Assembly: GCA_037178625.1 (NCBI GenBank)
Contig: CM074133.1
Coordinates: forward strand, 2,170,001-2,234,000
Source of the DNA: Skeletonema tropicum
Taxonomy: Eukaryota; Bacillariophyta; Thalassiosirophyceae; Thalassiosirales; Thalassiosiraceae
Reading direction: 5' to 3'
DNA: 64,000 nt
This document shows positions 20,711-31,610 of the stretch, piece by piece (the stretch's first letter is position 1; each line of letters begins with the position of its first letter). The notes under the pieces were generated by a model, which was not told the origin of the DNA, made no database searches, and saw only the letters and a list, made by a program, of their open reading frames with translations. The translations under genes were made by a program, and so were the position numbers.

Positions 20711-21684
20711 ATGAATCCAAACAGCGACCTACAGCTTGTACCAGAAACGCTGCTCAAGAAGCGTCATGATCTCGACGCCCTGCAAGCCAAGCGCGCCGCC
20801 GAAGCCATCACCAACCCACGTGTCTCGCGCAAACGCATCTCGGACAAATCAAAGAAGGTGAAGGTAGTCAAAGCCGAGACTATTCTCATCCAATCTAGAC
20901 ACAGAAAGAATGCAAGGACAAGGTTCAACCGAGTGAGTAAGAAGGGGATGCAAACTAGAGCAAGTGATAAGAGTGTTGTAAAGACGAAGGTGTGGGATAG
21001 TGTCAAAGAAGAGGAAGTGGACGAGGTCGAACTTGAAAAACGACAAGAGAAGGAACAGCAAGATAAAGCTGCTGATGCTGATAGCGATGACGAAGAAGAT
21101 AATGAAGAAGATAAGAATGATCAACAACTTCACAAAATTCCCGTACAAGGCCAACTCAATTGGAGCCTACAACAGTATTCGCCGTTCTCATCCGCCCTAC
21201 CATTCACACAACACCCAAACCTGTCAAGAAAACTTTGTCAACTTTGCGCTTGCGTCGTATGCACGAGGGAGTATTTTTACCCTACACAGATGCCACAAGG
21301 AAGATGCTTCATTTAGTAGAACCATATGTGTTGTATGGCATGCCTAGCACTGAGACTATTTCAGATTTGGTGCGAAGGAGAGGATTTTGCCGTGTAGATG
21401 GTAAGAGAGTGCCACTTGCGGATAACAACGTGATTGAACGTGAGTTGGGTGACGTGGGTCTTATCTGTGTGGAGGATTTGGTACAAGTACTATCTTCGGC
21501 GAGTTTGGATGCGATGGAAGGTGAAAAGGATGGAACATTTGGAAAGGTGACCAAGTTTTTGTGGCCTTTCCGATTGACTTCGCGAAAGAGTAAATTTCAG
21601 AGCAAAATGTTGGGTCTAAAAGATGGAAAGTTGTACGGAGATCAGGGTGAGGCAATGAATGGGTACATCCGTGAAATGTTGTAA
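20711..21684 (+). CDS. Ribosomal protein uL30 family, Rlp7/RPL7-like (one frameshift)
   Basis: The N-terminus LVPETLLKKRHDLDALQAKR and a basic RHRKNARTRFNRVSKKG segment precede an Asp/Glu-rich stretch. The second part is a uL30 domain: VFAVLIRPTIHTTPKPVKKT, LRLRRMHEGVFLPYT, VEPYVLYGMPSTETISDLVR and RRGFCRVDGKRVPL. The acidic insert and the divergent C-terminus (KVTKFLWPFRLTSRKSKFQ) favour the ribosome-biogenesis paralogue Rlp7 (ITS2 processing, nucleolus) over the structural protein RPL7. A single missing base somewhere between about 21080 and 21160 separates the two frames; an overlooked intron is less likely. The corrected protein is 324 residues. Confidence 0.82.
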
Positions 21685-22032
21685 GCGCACTTTGCTTTGG
21701 ACTTTTCAATCAATTACATGAACAGGTCATGGAGTGAAAGCAGACCTCACTTACCTCACTGAATCAATATTAAAAAGAAATGTATGAATATTATGAATTG
21801 CTCTCTTTACCATATGAATATCCAATCTAGCTACTTCTAAGTACTACATAGCTCTCCCCTTGATTGGCCAGAAACAGTTTACTTTTCACATTTGGCGGAT
21901 GTCGTTCGTGCTGTCACTAGGGTAGATGTGTACTGTCAGTTTCACTGTGTGTCAATGTACGTGACGACTGCACTACTTCATACAACATACAGCAGTAACT
22001 TCTTATTCTTACGCACTCTCGCCTCTGCCACC
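21685..22032 (+). other. Intergenic, no gene seen
   Basis: Short AT-rich spacer between the Rlp7-like gene and the phosphatase gene, presumably a terminator followed by a promoter. No repeat or RNA gene is seen. Confidence 0.45.
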
Positions 22033-22984
22033 ATGAACACGATGCTGGTAAGGCCGATAGCTTTCATTCAAATGGCTTTGTCTTCACCTAAATCTACAGC
22101 CGCAGCAGCTGCTGCTGCGCAAAGAATTATTTCTACGTCAAACTCTGAAAACAGTGCAGCAGAAAATGCCTACAAACAAATCTATGCCCAAGCCCCTTTT
22201 TCCACCAAAACGTGTATTGATTGTTAGACACGGGCAGGCACAGCATAACCCACGGGCAGAAGCAGCAAGAGAAGCTGGCTGCTCGTTCGACGAATTTTTG
22301 AGATGGATGGAATTGGATGATGCCCACGACGCAGATTTGACCGAGTTGGGTGAAAAGCAAGCACAAGCAGCTCGTGAAAAACATGCCTTGACTGATATAG
22401 AGTTAGTTGTCAGTTCTCCGCTATCTCGTGCTTTACGGACTGCTGACTTGGTGCATCCTCCGTCAGAAAAGTCAGAGTCTTCGAAGCAGCGACGTATTGC
22501 AATTGAACATTTTCGAGAAATAAATGGGAAGCTGCTTAATGCTCAACGTCGCCCTAGGTCAGACTTGGTTCAAAAGTTTCCGGACTGGTGCTTCAAAGCG
22601 ATTCCTGAGCTGGATGATTCTTGGACTGAAGAATTAGAATCACAAGAGGATTGTAGTGAAAGAGGGTATAGAGGACTTCTATGGGTGCTAGAGCAGTCAG
22701 AGCAGAAGGTGTTACTTGTAGGCCACGGTGGTCTTTTGAATTACACAATGAATGGCCACACGAATGTCGTTTTGGTTGATGGAAGACAGCAACTAAACAA
22801 AGATGATGCGTCTGAAGAAGTAAGGTGCATTACAAAACGGTTTGGAAACTGTGAGTTGAGAGAATTTATCATTACAGCATGGGATTCTGCTGGCTACGAT
22901 AAAGATGTGATGGACGGAGCAAACCAACTTGAACCTGTGATTACACTGGAGGAGGTCACGCTGTCGCACAGTATGAACCTATAA
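22033..22984 (+). CDS. Histidine phosphatase (phosphoglycerate mutase-like)
   Basis: 316 residues after skipping an extra T in the T5 run at 22197-22201. Residues 1-50 include a poly-Ala stretch and look like an organelle presequence. The catalytic core starts at VLIVRHGQAQHN, the RHG signature whose His is phosphorylated. Further matches are ELVVSSPLSRALRTADLV (second Arg), a Glu in REINGK, and the second catalytic His in KVLLVGHGGLLNYTMNGH. Branch-2 family members act on small phosphorylated metabolites or proteins; the substrate is unknown. Confidence 0.88.
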
Positions 22985-23030
22985 AGAAAACAATGTCTCT
23001 GAGCGAAGTCGTTGGTAGCAATATTATATA

Positions 23031-23801
23031 TTAGTCCTTTACGTCCATAATTTCGTCTAAACCGCTCTTCTTCGTTTTCATCGCAGATCGTTCTCTCCGC
23101 TTATAAGTAAACCCTTTGGGATTAAAGTCGGGCCGGAAACCAATATTTTTCAACGATACATCATCTTTGATAGCTACACGTTGTGGTATTTGTACATCCT
23201 CAGATTCTTCCTCATCCAAGGCAGGTTCTGATTCATCTGCCATGTTCATACTTGGTGGCATGAATCCGACTTGCATTAGTTTAGCAGCTGCCTGACCCTT
23301 GGATGAGAGTTGTGGCCACATGGCTGCAGCAGTCCACAGTATTAATCCACGTTGAAGAGCAAAAGCAATATTTATATCAATGCCATCTGCAGCAACTAGC
23401 TTGCCTGTCCGAAACCATCCAGTGCCAGGAGTGCTATCTTCATCTTCGGGACCTATCCGAACAAACACATCGGCCACAATGAAGTGTCTATAATCTTCAT
23501 CCTCTGGATCTCCTGGCGGGAAAATCTCAAGATCCGTGATGGATGCAAAGTTATCCCACTGTTTCTCAAGTGATTGTATATCTGCTGATGCTGGACTTAC
23601 AGGTGGATTGGTTGATTTGTTTTTTGATACTCCAAAGCCTCCACCGCCACCGCTGGCTCTCTTCTTCTTTTGTTTCTTTGCAGCATACAATGCAGTGATT
23701 GGTTGAGAGTGCTGTGGAAAAGTGAAAGCAACTGAGTGGCTTGCTAAAAATGCAAACCATAGTAGTGGTGCGGCTATCATGGTCATGGTGTCATTCATCA
23801 T
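23031..23801 (-). CDS. Plastid-targeted protein, possibly HHL1-like
   Basis: 256 residues. The signal peptide ends FLASHSVAFTFPQHS, a clear diatom plastid motif, followed by a basic Lys/Gly-rich region. The conserved core is YRHFIVADVFVRIGPEDED, then GWFRTGKLVAADGIDINIAF and ALQRGLILWTAAAMWPQLSS. The order resembles the plastid photosystem II protein HHL1, but similarity is weak and from memory. The C-terminal region (IGFRPDFNPKGFTYKRRER) is basic. The gene ends only 47 bp from the stop of the convergent phosphatase gene. Confidence 0.72.
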   Translation of the reverse strand: MMNDTMTMIAAPLLWFAFLASHSVAFTFPQHSQPITALYAAKKQKKKRASGGGGGFGVSKNKSTNPPVSPASADIQSLEKQWDNFASITDLEIFPPGDPEDEDYRHFIVADVFVRIGPEDEDSTPGTGWFRTGKLVAADGIDINIAFALQRGLILWTAAAMWPQLSSKGQAAAKLMQVGFMPPSMNMADESEPALDEEESEDVQIPQRVAIKDDVSLKNIGFRPDFNPKGFTYKRRERSAMKTKKSGLDEIMDVKD

Positions 23802-23867
23802 TGTATGTATTTGTATCGTCTATCGCGTCGGTCCACCTCCACCTCCTCAAAAAATTGAGAAATGAGA

Positions 23868-24265
23868 TATTATGGCGCGCACTCCACCACTTTTTTTCCT
23901 TCGAATTTACAAACGCTTCATTTTCGACACCTCTAAAATTACCATTTCGAAATATCGCCTTTTTTCATTGTATTGGTGGAATAACTTCGTCCATAGTCGG
24001 TCCGACACCGCTCCAACGCCATCAATTGTGGGGGACCATATATCCGCTTCGGGCTGTGGCCTTGGATCCGTTGCAATCGCCGTCATTTTCGATTTTTACG
24101 GTGGCTAAAAGTGGCTCGGAACTCTCCTCCATCCCTCCGACATCGCCGCGACGTTGTCAACAGCCGCAGCACTCCACCAAGTTGCTATCCAAGGGCATAA
24201 ATCGACGGAATAGATCATATTACATCGTCCAGTGACCTGGATTGGGGTGGCGACTCCTTTTTCTT
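23868..24265 (+). repeat. Left long terminal inverted repeat
   Basis: 398-bp arm of the fold-back element, mirrored at 25213-25610. The open frames within it are duplicated exactly on the opposite strand of the other arm, so they are not independent genes. Confidence 0.92.
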
Positions 24266-25212
24266 GGTCGTCTTTGGTCCATCAGAAGATAAGTACGGCA
24301 AGAGGTGGTATGGAGTGAGAACACTGTGAAGGATCGTTTCATGGTGACATTCTGGTCCATGGGATTGCGGATTGCTCTAGCTTCCGTAACTAGCTTCCGT
24401 GTTCGTACATTGTTCAAAGAGTTCAGAGAAACAATTTCTCTGCATCCGTCCCCTCTTACCTCCGTGGAGCAACAGATGAATACTGCTGAGATACAAACAA
24501 TACCGAGTCCCGAAAGTTCTCCATGTACAAGTGAAGAAGTTCGTTGACAAATTGTCGCAGGATAGTGAGCGTAGTAAGCGGTTGAAATGGAGTGGAAGAT
24601 GGATTGTGTTTTTTGTTAAAAGATTATTCCTATTAAGATGAATACGGAGGGTGGATTGCATCTAAAAATGTAACATAATATTCAATCTCTCTTTCTCAAA
24701 ATGGCTCCTCTCGCTCTTCCTCCCAGTGGCGTATAATCTCATAGCAAGCTATCCAATCGATGTTGGTCCTTCCCTCTCGACCCTGAATTTAAATGTTCAC
24801 CCCCACCTTTAAGGCTCATGCTTTTGTTCCCCTCCTGCAGGAATTGCAAGTTTGTTCCATCCCGATGAGGATCTGCATGCAGCACATGCACGAGTGATTT
24901 CCCTTCTGTCCGCAAATCTTGAAATGAAACAGTCACTCAGCGCATGGAGGATTCATTCTTCATTTCCTCCTCCGAATGGCCTCTCATTATATTCCCTTTT
25001 TCGATTTCGTTGTTATTGCCATCCTCATCTACTGTACATCTCCACCATTGTCAATCTTATCTTTGTCGAATGGAGCTAATTAAACTAATCCCCCCCATGT
25101 CACCTGCCAATTACTTGCTGCTCTGACCCGTGACCCAGCGCAACACCAACTCGAGAAAAATCCGATGAAAAAACATTAAATATTGCCAGGTCGCAACGAG
25201 TTGAAATCGGCG

Positions 25213-25610
25213 AAGAAAAAGGAGTCGCCACCCCAATCCAGGTCACTGGACGATGTAATATGATCTATTCCGTCGATTTATGCCCTTGGATAGCAACTTG
25301 GTGGAGTGCTGCGGCTGTTGACAACGTCGCGGCGATGTCGGAGGGATGGAGGAGAGTTCCGAGCCACTTTTAGCCACCGTAAAAATCGAAAATGACGGCG
25401 ATTGCAACGGATCCAAGGCCACAGCCCGAAGCGGATATATGGTCCCCCACAATTGATGGCGTTGGAGCGGTGTCGGACCGACTATGGACGAAGTTATTCC
25501 ACCAATACAATGAAAAAAGGCGATATTTCGAAATGGTAATTTTAGAGGTGTCGAAAATGAAGCGTTTGTAAATTCGAAGGAAAAAAAGTGGTGGAGTGCG
25601 CGCCATAATA
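25213..25610 (-). repeat. Right long terminal inverted repeat
   Basis: 398-bp arm of the fold-back element, reverse complement of 23868-24265. Confidence 0.92.
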
Positions 25611-25842
25611 CGTATCTGATGTCGAAAAATGCGGGAACCATTGCTTTATGTCTTAAAATTTTACTTCTCAAAAATGAGTCGGTTGTGTTTTTCACGTCCC
25701 CAGCCAAGCAGCTAGCTTATCAGGCTAGACTAGCGAGAGGGATGATGCTGTTGTTGTATGACCCAAAGCAAAGGGGTCGAAGTAGAAGTAAGGATAAAAA
25801 GTGACAAATAGGAGCTCAATCACAGCAGTGGCCTGAGAAGTA

Positions 25843-27537
25843 ATGGATAGCTCCGAGTTAAGCTCGCCTCTTCTAGACTCTCCTGCTTCGGTGGGGAGTG
25901 ATGCCGACAATAGATATGACACCCTTGATACAACGTGGAAACGAGTCATCACACCCAGGTCATTGACGAGTTCACTAGCTGATGGGTCGACATTAGCCAC
26001 ATCTGGCTTGTCTTCGAGTGGAGATCCTGAGCGAGGAGAGGGATGTGGAAGTAGTGATGATCATGCACCCACACTTTCTGACAAGATAGAGCACAAACTG
26101 TCTGGCTTCATGCTAGCAGTATTGATCTTCTTCACTATGTCTGGTGGCCCAATTGGTTTAGAGCCCAGCATTAGGTTTGGCGGGAATATGTATGCTATCA
26201 TCGGGTTTGCAGTAATGCCGATCTTGTGGGCGCTACCAGAGGTATTAATGACTACTGACTTGGGTTTGCGGTATCCATGCGCCTCTGGTGGAGTTAGGTG
26301 GTGTGAAGAAGCTTTCGGTGCTGAGGCTGGGTTGCTTGTGGGCTATTTAGGCTGGATTTCTGGTGTCGCTAACAACGCCACATTACCAGTGCTCATCCTG
26401 CAATACGTGACCAACCAATTCTATCCTCATTTGTACGATGATATGAATGCCCTCCTGCGCTATGGAATTCTGGTTGGTATTACACTGTTGCTATCGATTG
26501 TCAACTACCGAGGAGTCGAAATAGTGGGAAAAGTTCTTCTGTTTGTGTTAGTGATAAGTATGACGCCGTTCTTAATCATGGTTATAATGGGTATCCCTCA
26601 AGTGAATACAGATCGATGGCTTCAGACTCCAGATGGAGGAACGGAAACATTCAACGACGATGAGTTTGATTTGAGCCAAGGCTGGTTTCCACAGTACGCT
26701 GCTGGCATTGCCCTTCGGCCGTTCATCAACAACTTGTATTGGTGTTACAATGGCTTTGATCAAGCAGGTCACTATTCAAGCTCTGTCACAAAAGAAGCAT
26801 TCAAGAGAGGAATGGCTTGTTCATTCTTCATGGTGTGTTCAGCGTATCTAGTGCCAGTGCTAATCGCTACCGGTGCATCAAACTTGTCACAATCCGAATG
26901 GACGGCAGGAGCTTTTGCTACAGCTGCCACAGAAATAGGTGGCAAATGGTTGGGTAGTTGGATCGTCGTTGGTGCTGGATTCGCTCTTGTCGCCTTGTAT
27001 TTTGGAGAGATGTCCGCAGATAGCTTGCAATTAATGGGAATGGCAGAGTTAGGTCAAGTACCTTCCATCTTTGCAACGAAAAGTCGATACAATACGCCAA
27101 CGGTGAGTACCTGCCTTGCGACTGTTTATGTCTTGGAAGTGAAGATAACACACTCATATGCATCCTCTCTTTTTGCGCAACATCAGTATGCAATCTTGAT
27201 TGGAACGGCGTTAATCTTATGTCTCATCCCATTCGAATTCACATTCATCGTTGAGTTATCCAATGTTGGATACTGTTTTTCTGTGACAATGGAATTTTTG
27301 GCGTTCTTTCAGCTTAGAATAAGAAAAGCCAATGATATCAAGCTGCTGCGAAAGATTGGGAATGTGCTGTTGCTCATTCCAACAATGTCATTGAACGTGC
27401 TAGTCATCTGTCTAGCATCATACGTCACTTACATATATGCTGTGTCGATGATCGCCTTTGGAATGCTGCTGATACATGCTGATGCTATTTGGAGATGCAT
27501 CAAGCGAGATAAAGTGGGTGCTGAACAAAACACATGA
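25843..27537 (+). CDS. Amino acid permease of the APC superfamily
   Basis: One GT-AG intron at 27103-27186 is 84 nt, in phase and without a stop, so the frame reads through it. Removing it gives 536 residues and restores the helix join TPT|YAILIGTALILC. About twelve hydrophobic segments follow a Ser-rich cytosolic leader. The first helix carries the APC unwinding motif (FTMSGGPIGLEPSIRFGG). The region PCASGGVRWCEEAFG corresponds to the conserved substrate loop. It should be a proton- or cation-coupled transporter for amino acids or polyamines at the plasma or an internal membrane. Because the intron is translatable, retention could yield a longer isoform. Confidence 0.9.
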   Translation: MDSSELSSPLLDSPASVGSDADNRYDTLDTTWKRVITPRSLTSSLADGSTLATSGLSSSGDPERGEGCGSSDDHAPTLSDKIEHKLSGFMLAVLIFFTMSGGPIGLEPSIRFGGNMYAIIGFAVMPILWALPEVLMTTDLGLRYPCASGGVRWCEEAFGAEAGLLVGYLGWISGVANNATLPVLILQYVTNQFYPHLYDDMNALLRYGILVGITLLLSIVNYRGVEIVGKVLLFVLVISMTPFLIMVIMGIPQVNTDRWLQTPDGGTETFNDDEFDLSQGWFPQYAAGIALRPFINNLYWCYNGFDQAGHYSSSVTKEAFKRGMACSFFMVCSAYLVPVLIATGASNLSQSEWTAGAFATAATEIGGKWLGSWIVVGAGFALVALYFGEMSADSLQLMGMAELGQVPSIFATKSRYNTPTVSTCLATVYVLEVKITHSYASSLFAQHQYAILIGTALILCLIPFEFTFIVELSNVGYCFSVTMEFLAFFQLRIRKANDIKLLRKIGNVLLLIPTMSLNVLVICLASYVTYIYAVSMIAFGMLLIHADAIWRCIKRDKVGAEQNT

Positions 27538-27645
27538 TGTTAATTTATAACTGTAATTTTACTGTAGAGAAGAAGAAAAGAAGTTCATCGAGCTTTCAGG
27601 TTGTATAGACCTGCTGAAACGATGCTTCCTATTAGAATACAGCCT

Positions 27646-28723
27646 CTATGAGGCAAAATCGGCAGCAGTCTCATCGAATGGTGAATCTGATTCATGCTCA
27701 TGCGCGACTGCCGCAGCGGTAGAGCTAGGAGGAGGGGTTTTGGCCCTGACCATTTCATCAACAACATCATCCAATTCAATATCCTCGTGCCGAAATATCT
27801 CTCGGAACATTGCAGGGCTGCGAATGGGAGAGAGATCAGGGTAGGGTAGCTGAGAGAATTGAGTCACGTTGGACTCCTCGCCGTTGTCTTTCGACTCCAA
27901 CGCCAACGTGCTACGCTTCAAGTCGGTCGATGATGCACTTTGAATGTGCTTCTCCCTATCTGTTGCCAAGAACAAGTAGTCAAGGAAGTGGTATGGTTTT
28001 TTGTTATTCTCAATAACTTCTTTCCCGTTGCGTCTCCTAGCATTCGTGACCCAGTTTGTCACCTGACATGTGGTTAGACCCGTTGTTTTGGTTAGGTATG
28101 CAATGTCCGTCGGTGAAAGAAATGGATGCTCAATATTCTCAATCATCCACTTGATCAAAGCATCAGTTTGAGCCTTAGTGAACTTGTTCGCATTCGCTTT
28201 GGTTTTCACTTCCGTCGTGGTGTCTAACTTCTTCTTCTCGACGCTCGACTGCTTCATACTCTCCTTGTCGCTAGAGCCATCTTCGTCTCTGACAATACCT
28301 CCATCCACCTCACGGTCCCTCGCTGAAACTCACTGCATTAGTGGCTGCCAACTGATTCTTAAGACCTAGAATGAATCGCAATTCTGACGCCAAAGTATGA
28401 ATCGTTTCGTCGATAAGAGAGTCTGTGATAGCACATGTTCCTCTCTGTAAGACATGATTCGGAGTGTCTGCGTCTTTACAAATCAGGGTGCTGCGAATGT
28501 ACGACGCAGATTCGTCAAACGGGAAATCGTCCTCCTCTTCATCCACGCACATTGGCGAGTCCGGTTTCTGCTCGGGCATCAAAGATGTCGAGAGATGAAG
28601 CGTGAGACGAGATTTCTGCTTTTTCAAGAAATGAGACAATTCAAGCACGCGAGCGAAGTCACTGTGTCCAATAAACTTCTCGAAGTCATTGTAGCTTGCA
28701 GCGGAGTAGTTGTGATCGTTCAT
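27646..28723 (-). CDS. TALE-class homeodomain transcription factor (one frameshift)
   Basis: 358 residues after skipping one extra base near 28312-28316. The homeodomain lies at about residues 160-215: FTKAQTDALIKWMIENIEHP, FLSPTDIAYLTKTTGL and TTCQVTNWVTNARRRNGK. The Pro after the first helix and the WVTNARRR recognition helix are of the KN/TALE type. The two halves each carry an acidic [FS]PFDE motif: FPFDESASYI upstream and SPFDETAADF at the C-terminus. This suggests a repeated interaction or activation peptide. TALE factors control life-cycle transitions in other algae; the role here is not shown by sequence. Confidence 0.88.
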
Positions 28724-28965
28724 ATTCGGAGTATAGATTGTATTGTAATGTAATGATTATGGCTGCCGTCGTGGGTGAAAAGAGCTCGCTCGCTCTACGT
28801 GACTAAAATTTAGTCGCACATACAACTCTATGTACATACTTAAGTATTTAATACGCCAACTGGGCTGTTCAATAATTCATCTCTATAGAGTAAAATACAT
28901 GTGTTACTTCTGTTGGGGTTAAGCTTTCACAGTGGCTATGGTTATAATGCAAAGCATCATATTTG

Positions 28966-30651
28966 TTAGATCGTCATCTCCTGCGGAAGTTTGGTTTGCT
29001 CACTCTTAGCCTTTTCGACTACGGGTACATCATACACGTCCCCTAACTGTTTAACAAACTCCTCATCGGTTGGAAACTCATCAACAAAGTATTTTTGCCT
29101 ATCTCGTCTAATGTCAGTGAAGCTATCCAATGATGAAGCCAGTAGCGTTTGCAGAGGCTTCTTTCCAATCCCGAGCCTCCCTCCAAAGATAGTATCGATT
29201 GCATTGGAAAAGGTAGCTCTCAAGTTCCTAAATATTGGTAGAGTTTTCCCATCGTTTCCAAAAGATAAATCGTACAATGCAAGCCCTTGAGGTACCTGTT
29301 TGTTGGAGTAAGACTGCAGGCTTTGATGTAGCATGGCCTTTTTCGTAACAGCAACATTTCCATCATTTTCGAGTGGATGGTAATTTTCATTCAAACAATC
29401 AACAAGAACTGCAGCATCAATCAGTGCACTATTGCAGCCTTGGCCACTAACTCCTCCAGTAGCGTGTGCTGCATCTCCACAAAGTGCTGTAGGTGCGATT
29501 GTTGACGGCGAATTGTAAATATTGCATTTGACAGAATCTGCTACACTCGTGCGTTGATTGAGGAGTTGATTTACTGCATCGTCCATTCCCGGCGTACCTT
29601 CAAGCAGCGGAAATTGTTCAAATATCATCTCTTTCGTCAAAGTCAAACCTGCATCGCTACGAATATCACTGCCGTTTAGGTTTGGGTCAGGGAAATAACA
29701 ATGAATTGATATTGTCTCCTTCTCCTTCTTCATCTCCTGCCTTCTTCACTCTTACTGGCATCTTTTAACTTTCCAGCAAACAAAATGCAACATCCACCTT
29801 CCACTGTCGGTTCAACAAATGCAGTGACACCCAATGCTTTTGATTCTGGCAACAGCAAGGCAACGCTATTTGGATCGAGCAGAGGAGGCATCTTTTCACA
29901 GCGGGCGACCTTAAAACAGCCCGGCAACAATCTGCGTTGTGTGAATTGAAATGTGTTCGGTGGTGAATACTTGTCAAGTGCACCGCGAACAATTGAATTT
30001 GCTCCATCGCATCCAACTATTAGGTCATAAGGGCCTTTCTTTTGCTCTTTTGTTTCCATTATCGCATTGGCCAAGTCCACTTCCTTTATAAATGTGTCAT
30101 AGTGCACTTTGACGTTGCACTCTGGATTATCCAATGAACGAGTCTCCAACTCATCCAATAGACCACTACACAAGTCAGTCTGATAAATCAATACACTCGG
30201 TTCTACACCTTCTAAACTATCTCTCAATTTGATATTTAACTTCTGACTGAGATGCAGACGAAACCGTTCACACTCAAAGCCTCTATTCTTCACTGCTTCC
30301 CACAGCTCCTCATCTACAGTACGTATTGCGCTTCTTCCTCGAATTCCCAAACCAAGTGCATACGCTCTACTCCCTTGCTGCTTTTGGAGATCACGAGGAT
30401 CAGATCTTGATTCGAATACGTCAATGTTTGCAACTGGGACATTCGATTGAAGCAGTTTGTGTGCCAGGAGCAAGCCTGATGGACCTGCACCTACAATGGC
30501 AACGTTCAAAGTCCCATTCTTTGTCCGAGTGAGCTTGAAGAGCATATTGTTGAGTCTTTGGTGCGGAATGGAGAGGCGTAACGAACGCTCCTGTATTCGG
30601 AAACAATACTGACGTCACGGAGAGTACTAGGAGTAGAGGTTTAGAGATCAT
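28966..30651 (-). CDS. Plastid-targeted FAD-dependent monooxygenase (two frameshifts)
   Basis: 561 residues after removing one extra base near 30520 and adding one near 29735. The signal peptide ends FPNTGAFVTPLHS, a plastid-import motif. The Rossmann motif VAIVGAGPSGLLLAHKLL binds the FAD ADP moiety. DLIVGCDGANSIVRGAL is the DG motif, and LCGDAAHATGGVSGQGCNSA is the GD motif that contacts ribityl and pyrophosphate. This order defines the aromatic hydroxylase group (PHBH, UbiH and kynurenine 3-monooxygenase). KMO-like is the closest impression, but the substrate is unknown. The two frames overlap by four bases at the second shift. Confidence 0.83.
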
Positions 30652-31032
30652 GCTGCTATGAAATCATTACCAATATCCTTCAGCCACATACATGCACAGT
30701 GGACTACTGTTCTGATAGTGCTATGGCAATTCTTACACAGGTGCTGAGTGTGCAGTATTGTACATAACGTAGTGCGTGCTCACGTGTTCATTCATGATGT
30801 GACTCGCGTAGCGAAGTACAATAAGTGCAGAAGAGTGCAGGAGCAAAGCGGCGAAGAGGGGAAAACATATAACAGCCCAACCTGCTTTGCTGACTTCATT
30901 CAGCTTCATTCAATACGACCTTATTCAATTGGCGTTGCTTCTTGCTTGGGCGGTCGTTGACGTTGGTCGTTGGCACTAGCAAGAAATAACATCATTATCA
31001 TCCAGTATATATAGATCGCGAGTAGTACGGAA
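30652..31032 (+). other. Divergent promoter region, no gene seen
   Basis: 381 bases between the monooxygenase start (minus) and the small acidic ORF (plus). It includes a TATATATA-like stretch at about 31005-31012. Confidence 0.4.
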
Positions 31033-31488
31033 ATGTCGCGAGCAGCCAATGCTGAAGATGCCAATATTGACAGAGCAGCAGAGGTGGATGAAAGTTACAA
31101 TGATTTGTGTGAGGTTGACATCCCCTTCTCGATGATTGATGATGGTTCTTCTGATGATGAAAAGTTGGAACAATTGCAAGAATCTAGTACTATTGACAAT
31201 CATACGGAAAAGATCAATGAGAATGCAATCATGGATTGCTTCAACTTTTCAGTGAATGCTCATATCAAAGGAAAATTTGAGCAAGTGACTACGAACAGTT
31301 ATGATGCAAAAATCACATCTGAAGCGAAGGAAGACAAAGAGATGGACAAAAGCAATGATGGAAAGAAAGCTGTAATCGAACAATATACTGTTAAATCTAT
31401 CAAAAATGATCCAGGTGATATTGATCGTGAGGAGAAAGGCTGGCTTCCAGCATCATTACCGCTACCAGCTTGGGCTACCTCGGATTGA
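31033..31488 (+). CDS. Small acidic protein of unknown function
   Basis: 151 residues, Asp/Glu/Lys-rich and largely disordered, beginning MSRAANAEDANIDRAAEVDE and ending WLPASLPLPAWATSD. No signal peptide, membrane segment or domain is seen. Its C-terminal hydrophobic patch could be a docking motif. Codon use and a clean start favour a real gene, but there is no family support. Confidence 0.5.
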   Translation: MSRAANAEDANIDRAAEVDESYNDLCEVDIPFSMIDDGSSDDEKLEQLQESSTIDNHTEKINENAIMDCFNFSVNAHIKGKFEQVTTNSYDAKITSEAKEDKEMDKSNDGKKAVIEQYTVKSIKNDPGDIDREEKGWLPASLPLPAWATSD

Positions 31489-31610
31489 AAAGTAGAGTTT
31501 AGATTTCAAACACTGGTGTCTCCTACCCGCAACAACTTGGTTGATTGGAACCCCATTCATATTTACAGTATATTTCTTCCTGTATTATGTTTAGATTATA
31601 TGCATCAACA

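Larger units (their letters stand above)
23868..25610. mobile_element. Fold-back/MITE-like element with 398-bp terminal inverted repeats
   Basis: The arms are 23868-24265 and 25213-25610. They begin TATTATGGCGCGC and are essentially identical, since 78- and 120-residue frames translate the same on both sides. The 947-bp interior has no recognisable transposase. The flanks allow a 2-bp TA (or AT) target duplication, which does not settle the superfamily. Near-identity of the arms indicates recent insertion or ongoing arm conversion. It lies just upstream of the permease gene, and its left arm starts 67 bp before the start codon of the leftward plastid gene. Confidence 0.85.

Noticed and set aside
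23741..25707. Two 120- to 165-residue frames with identical sequence, as paralogous genes
   Set aside because: They lie in the two arms of the inverted repeat and are mirror images of one DNA sequence.
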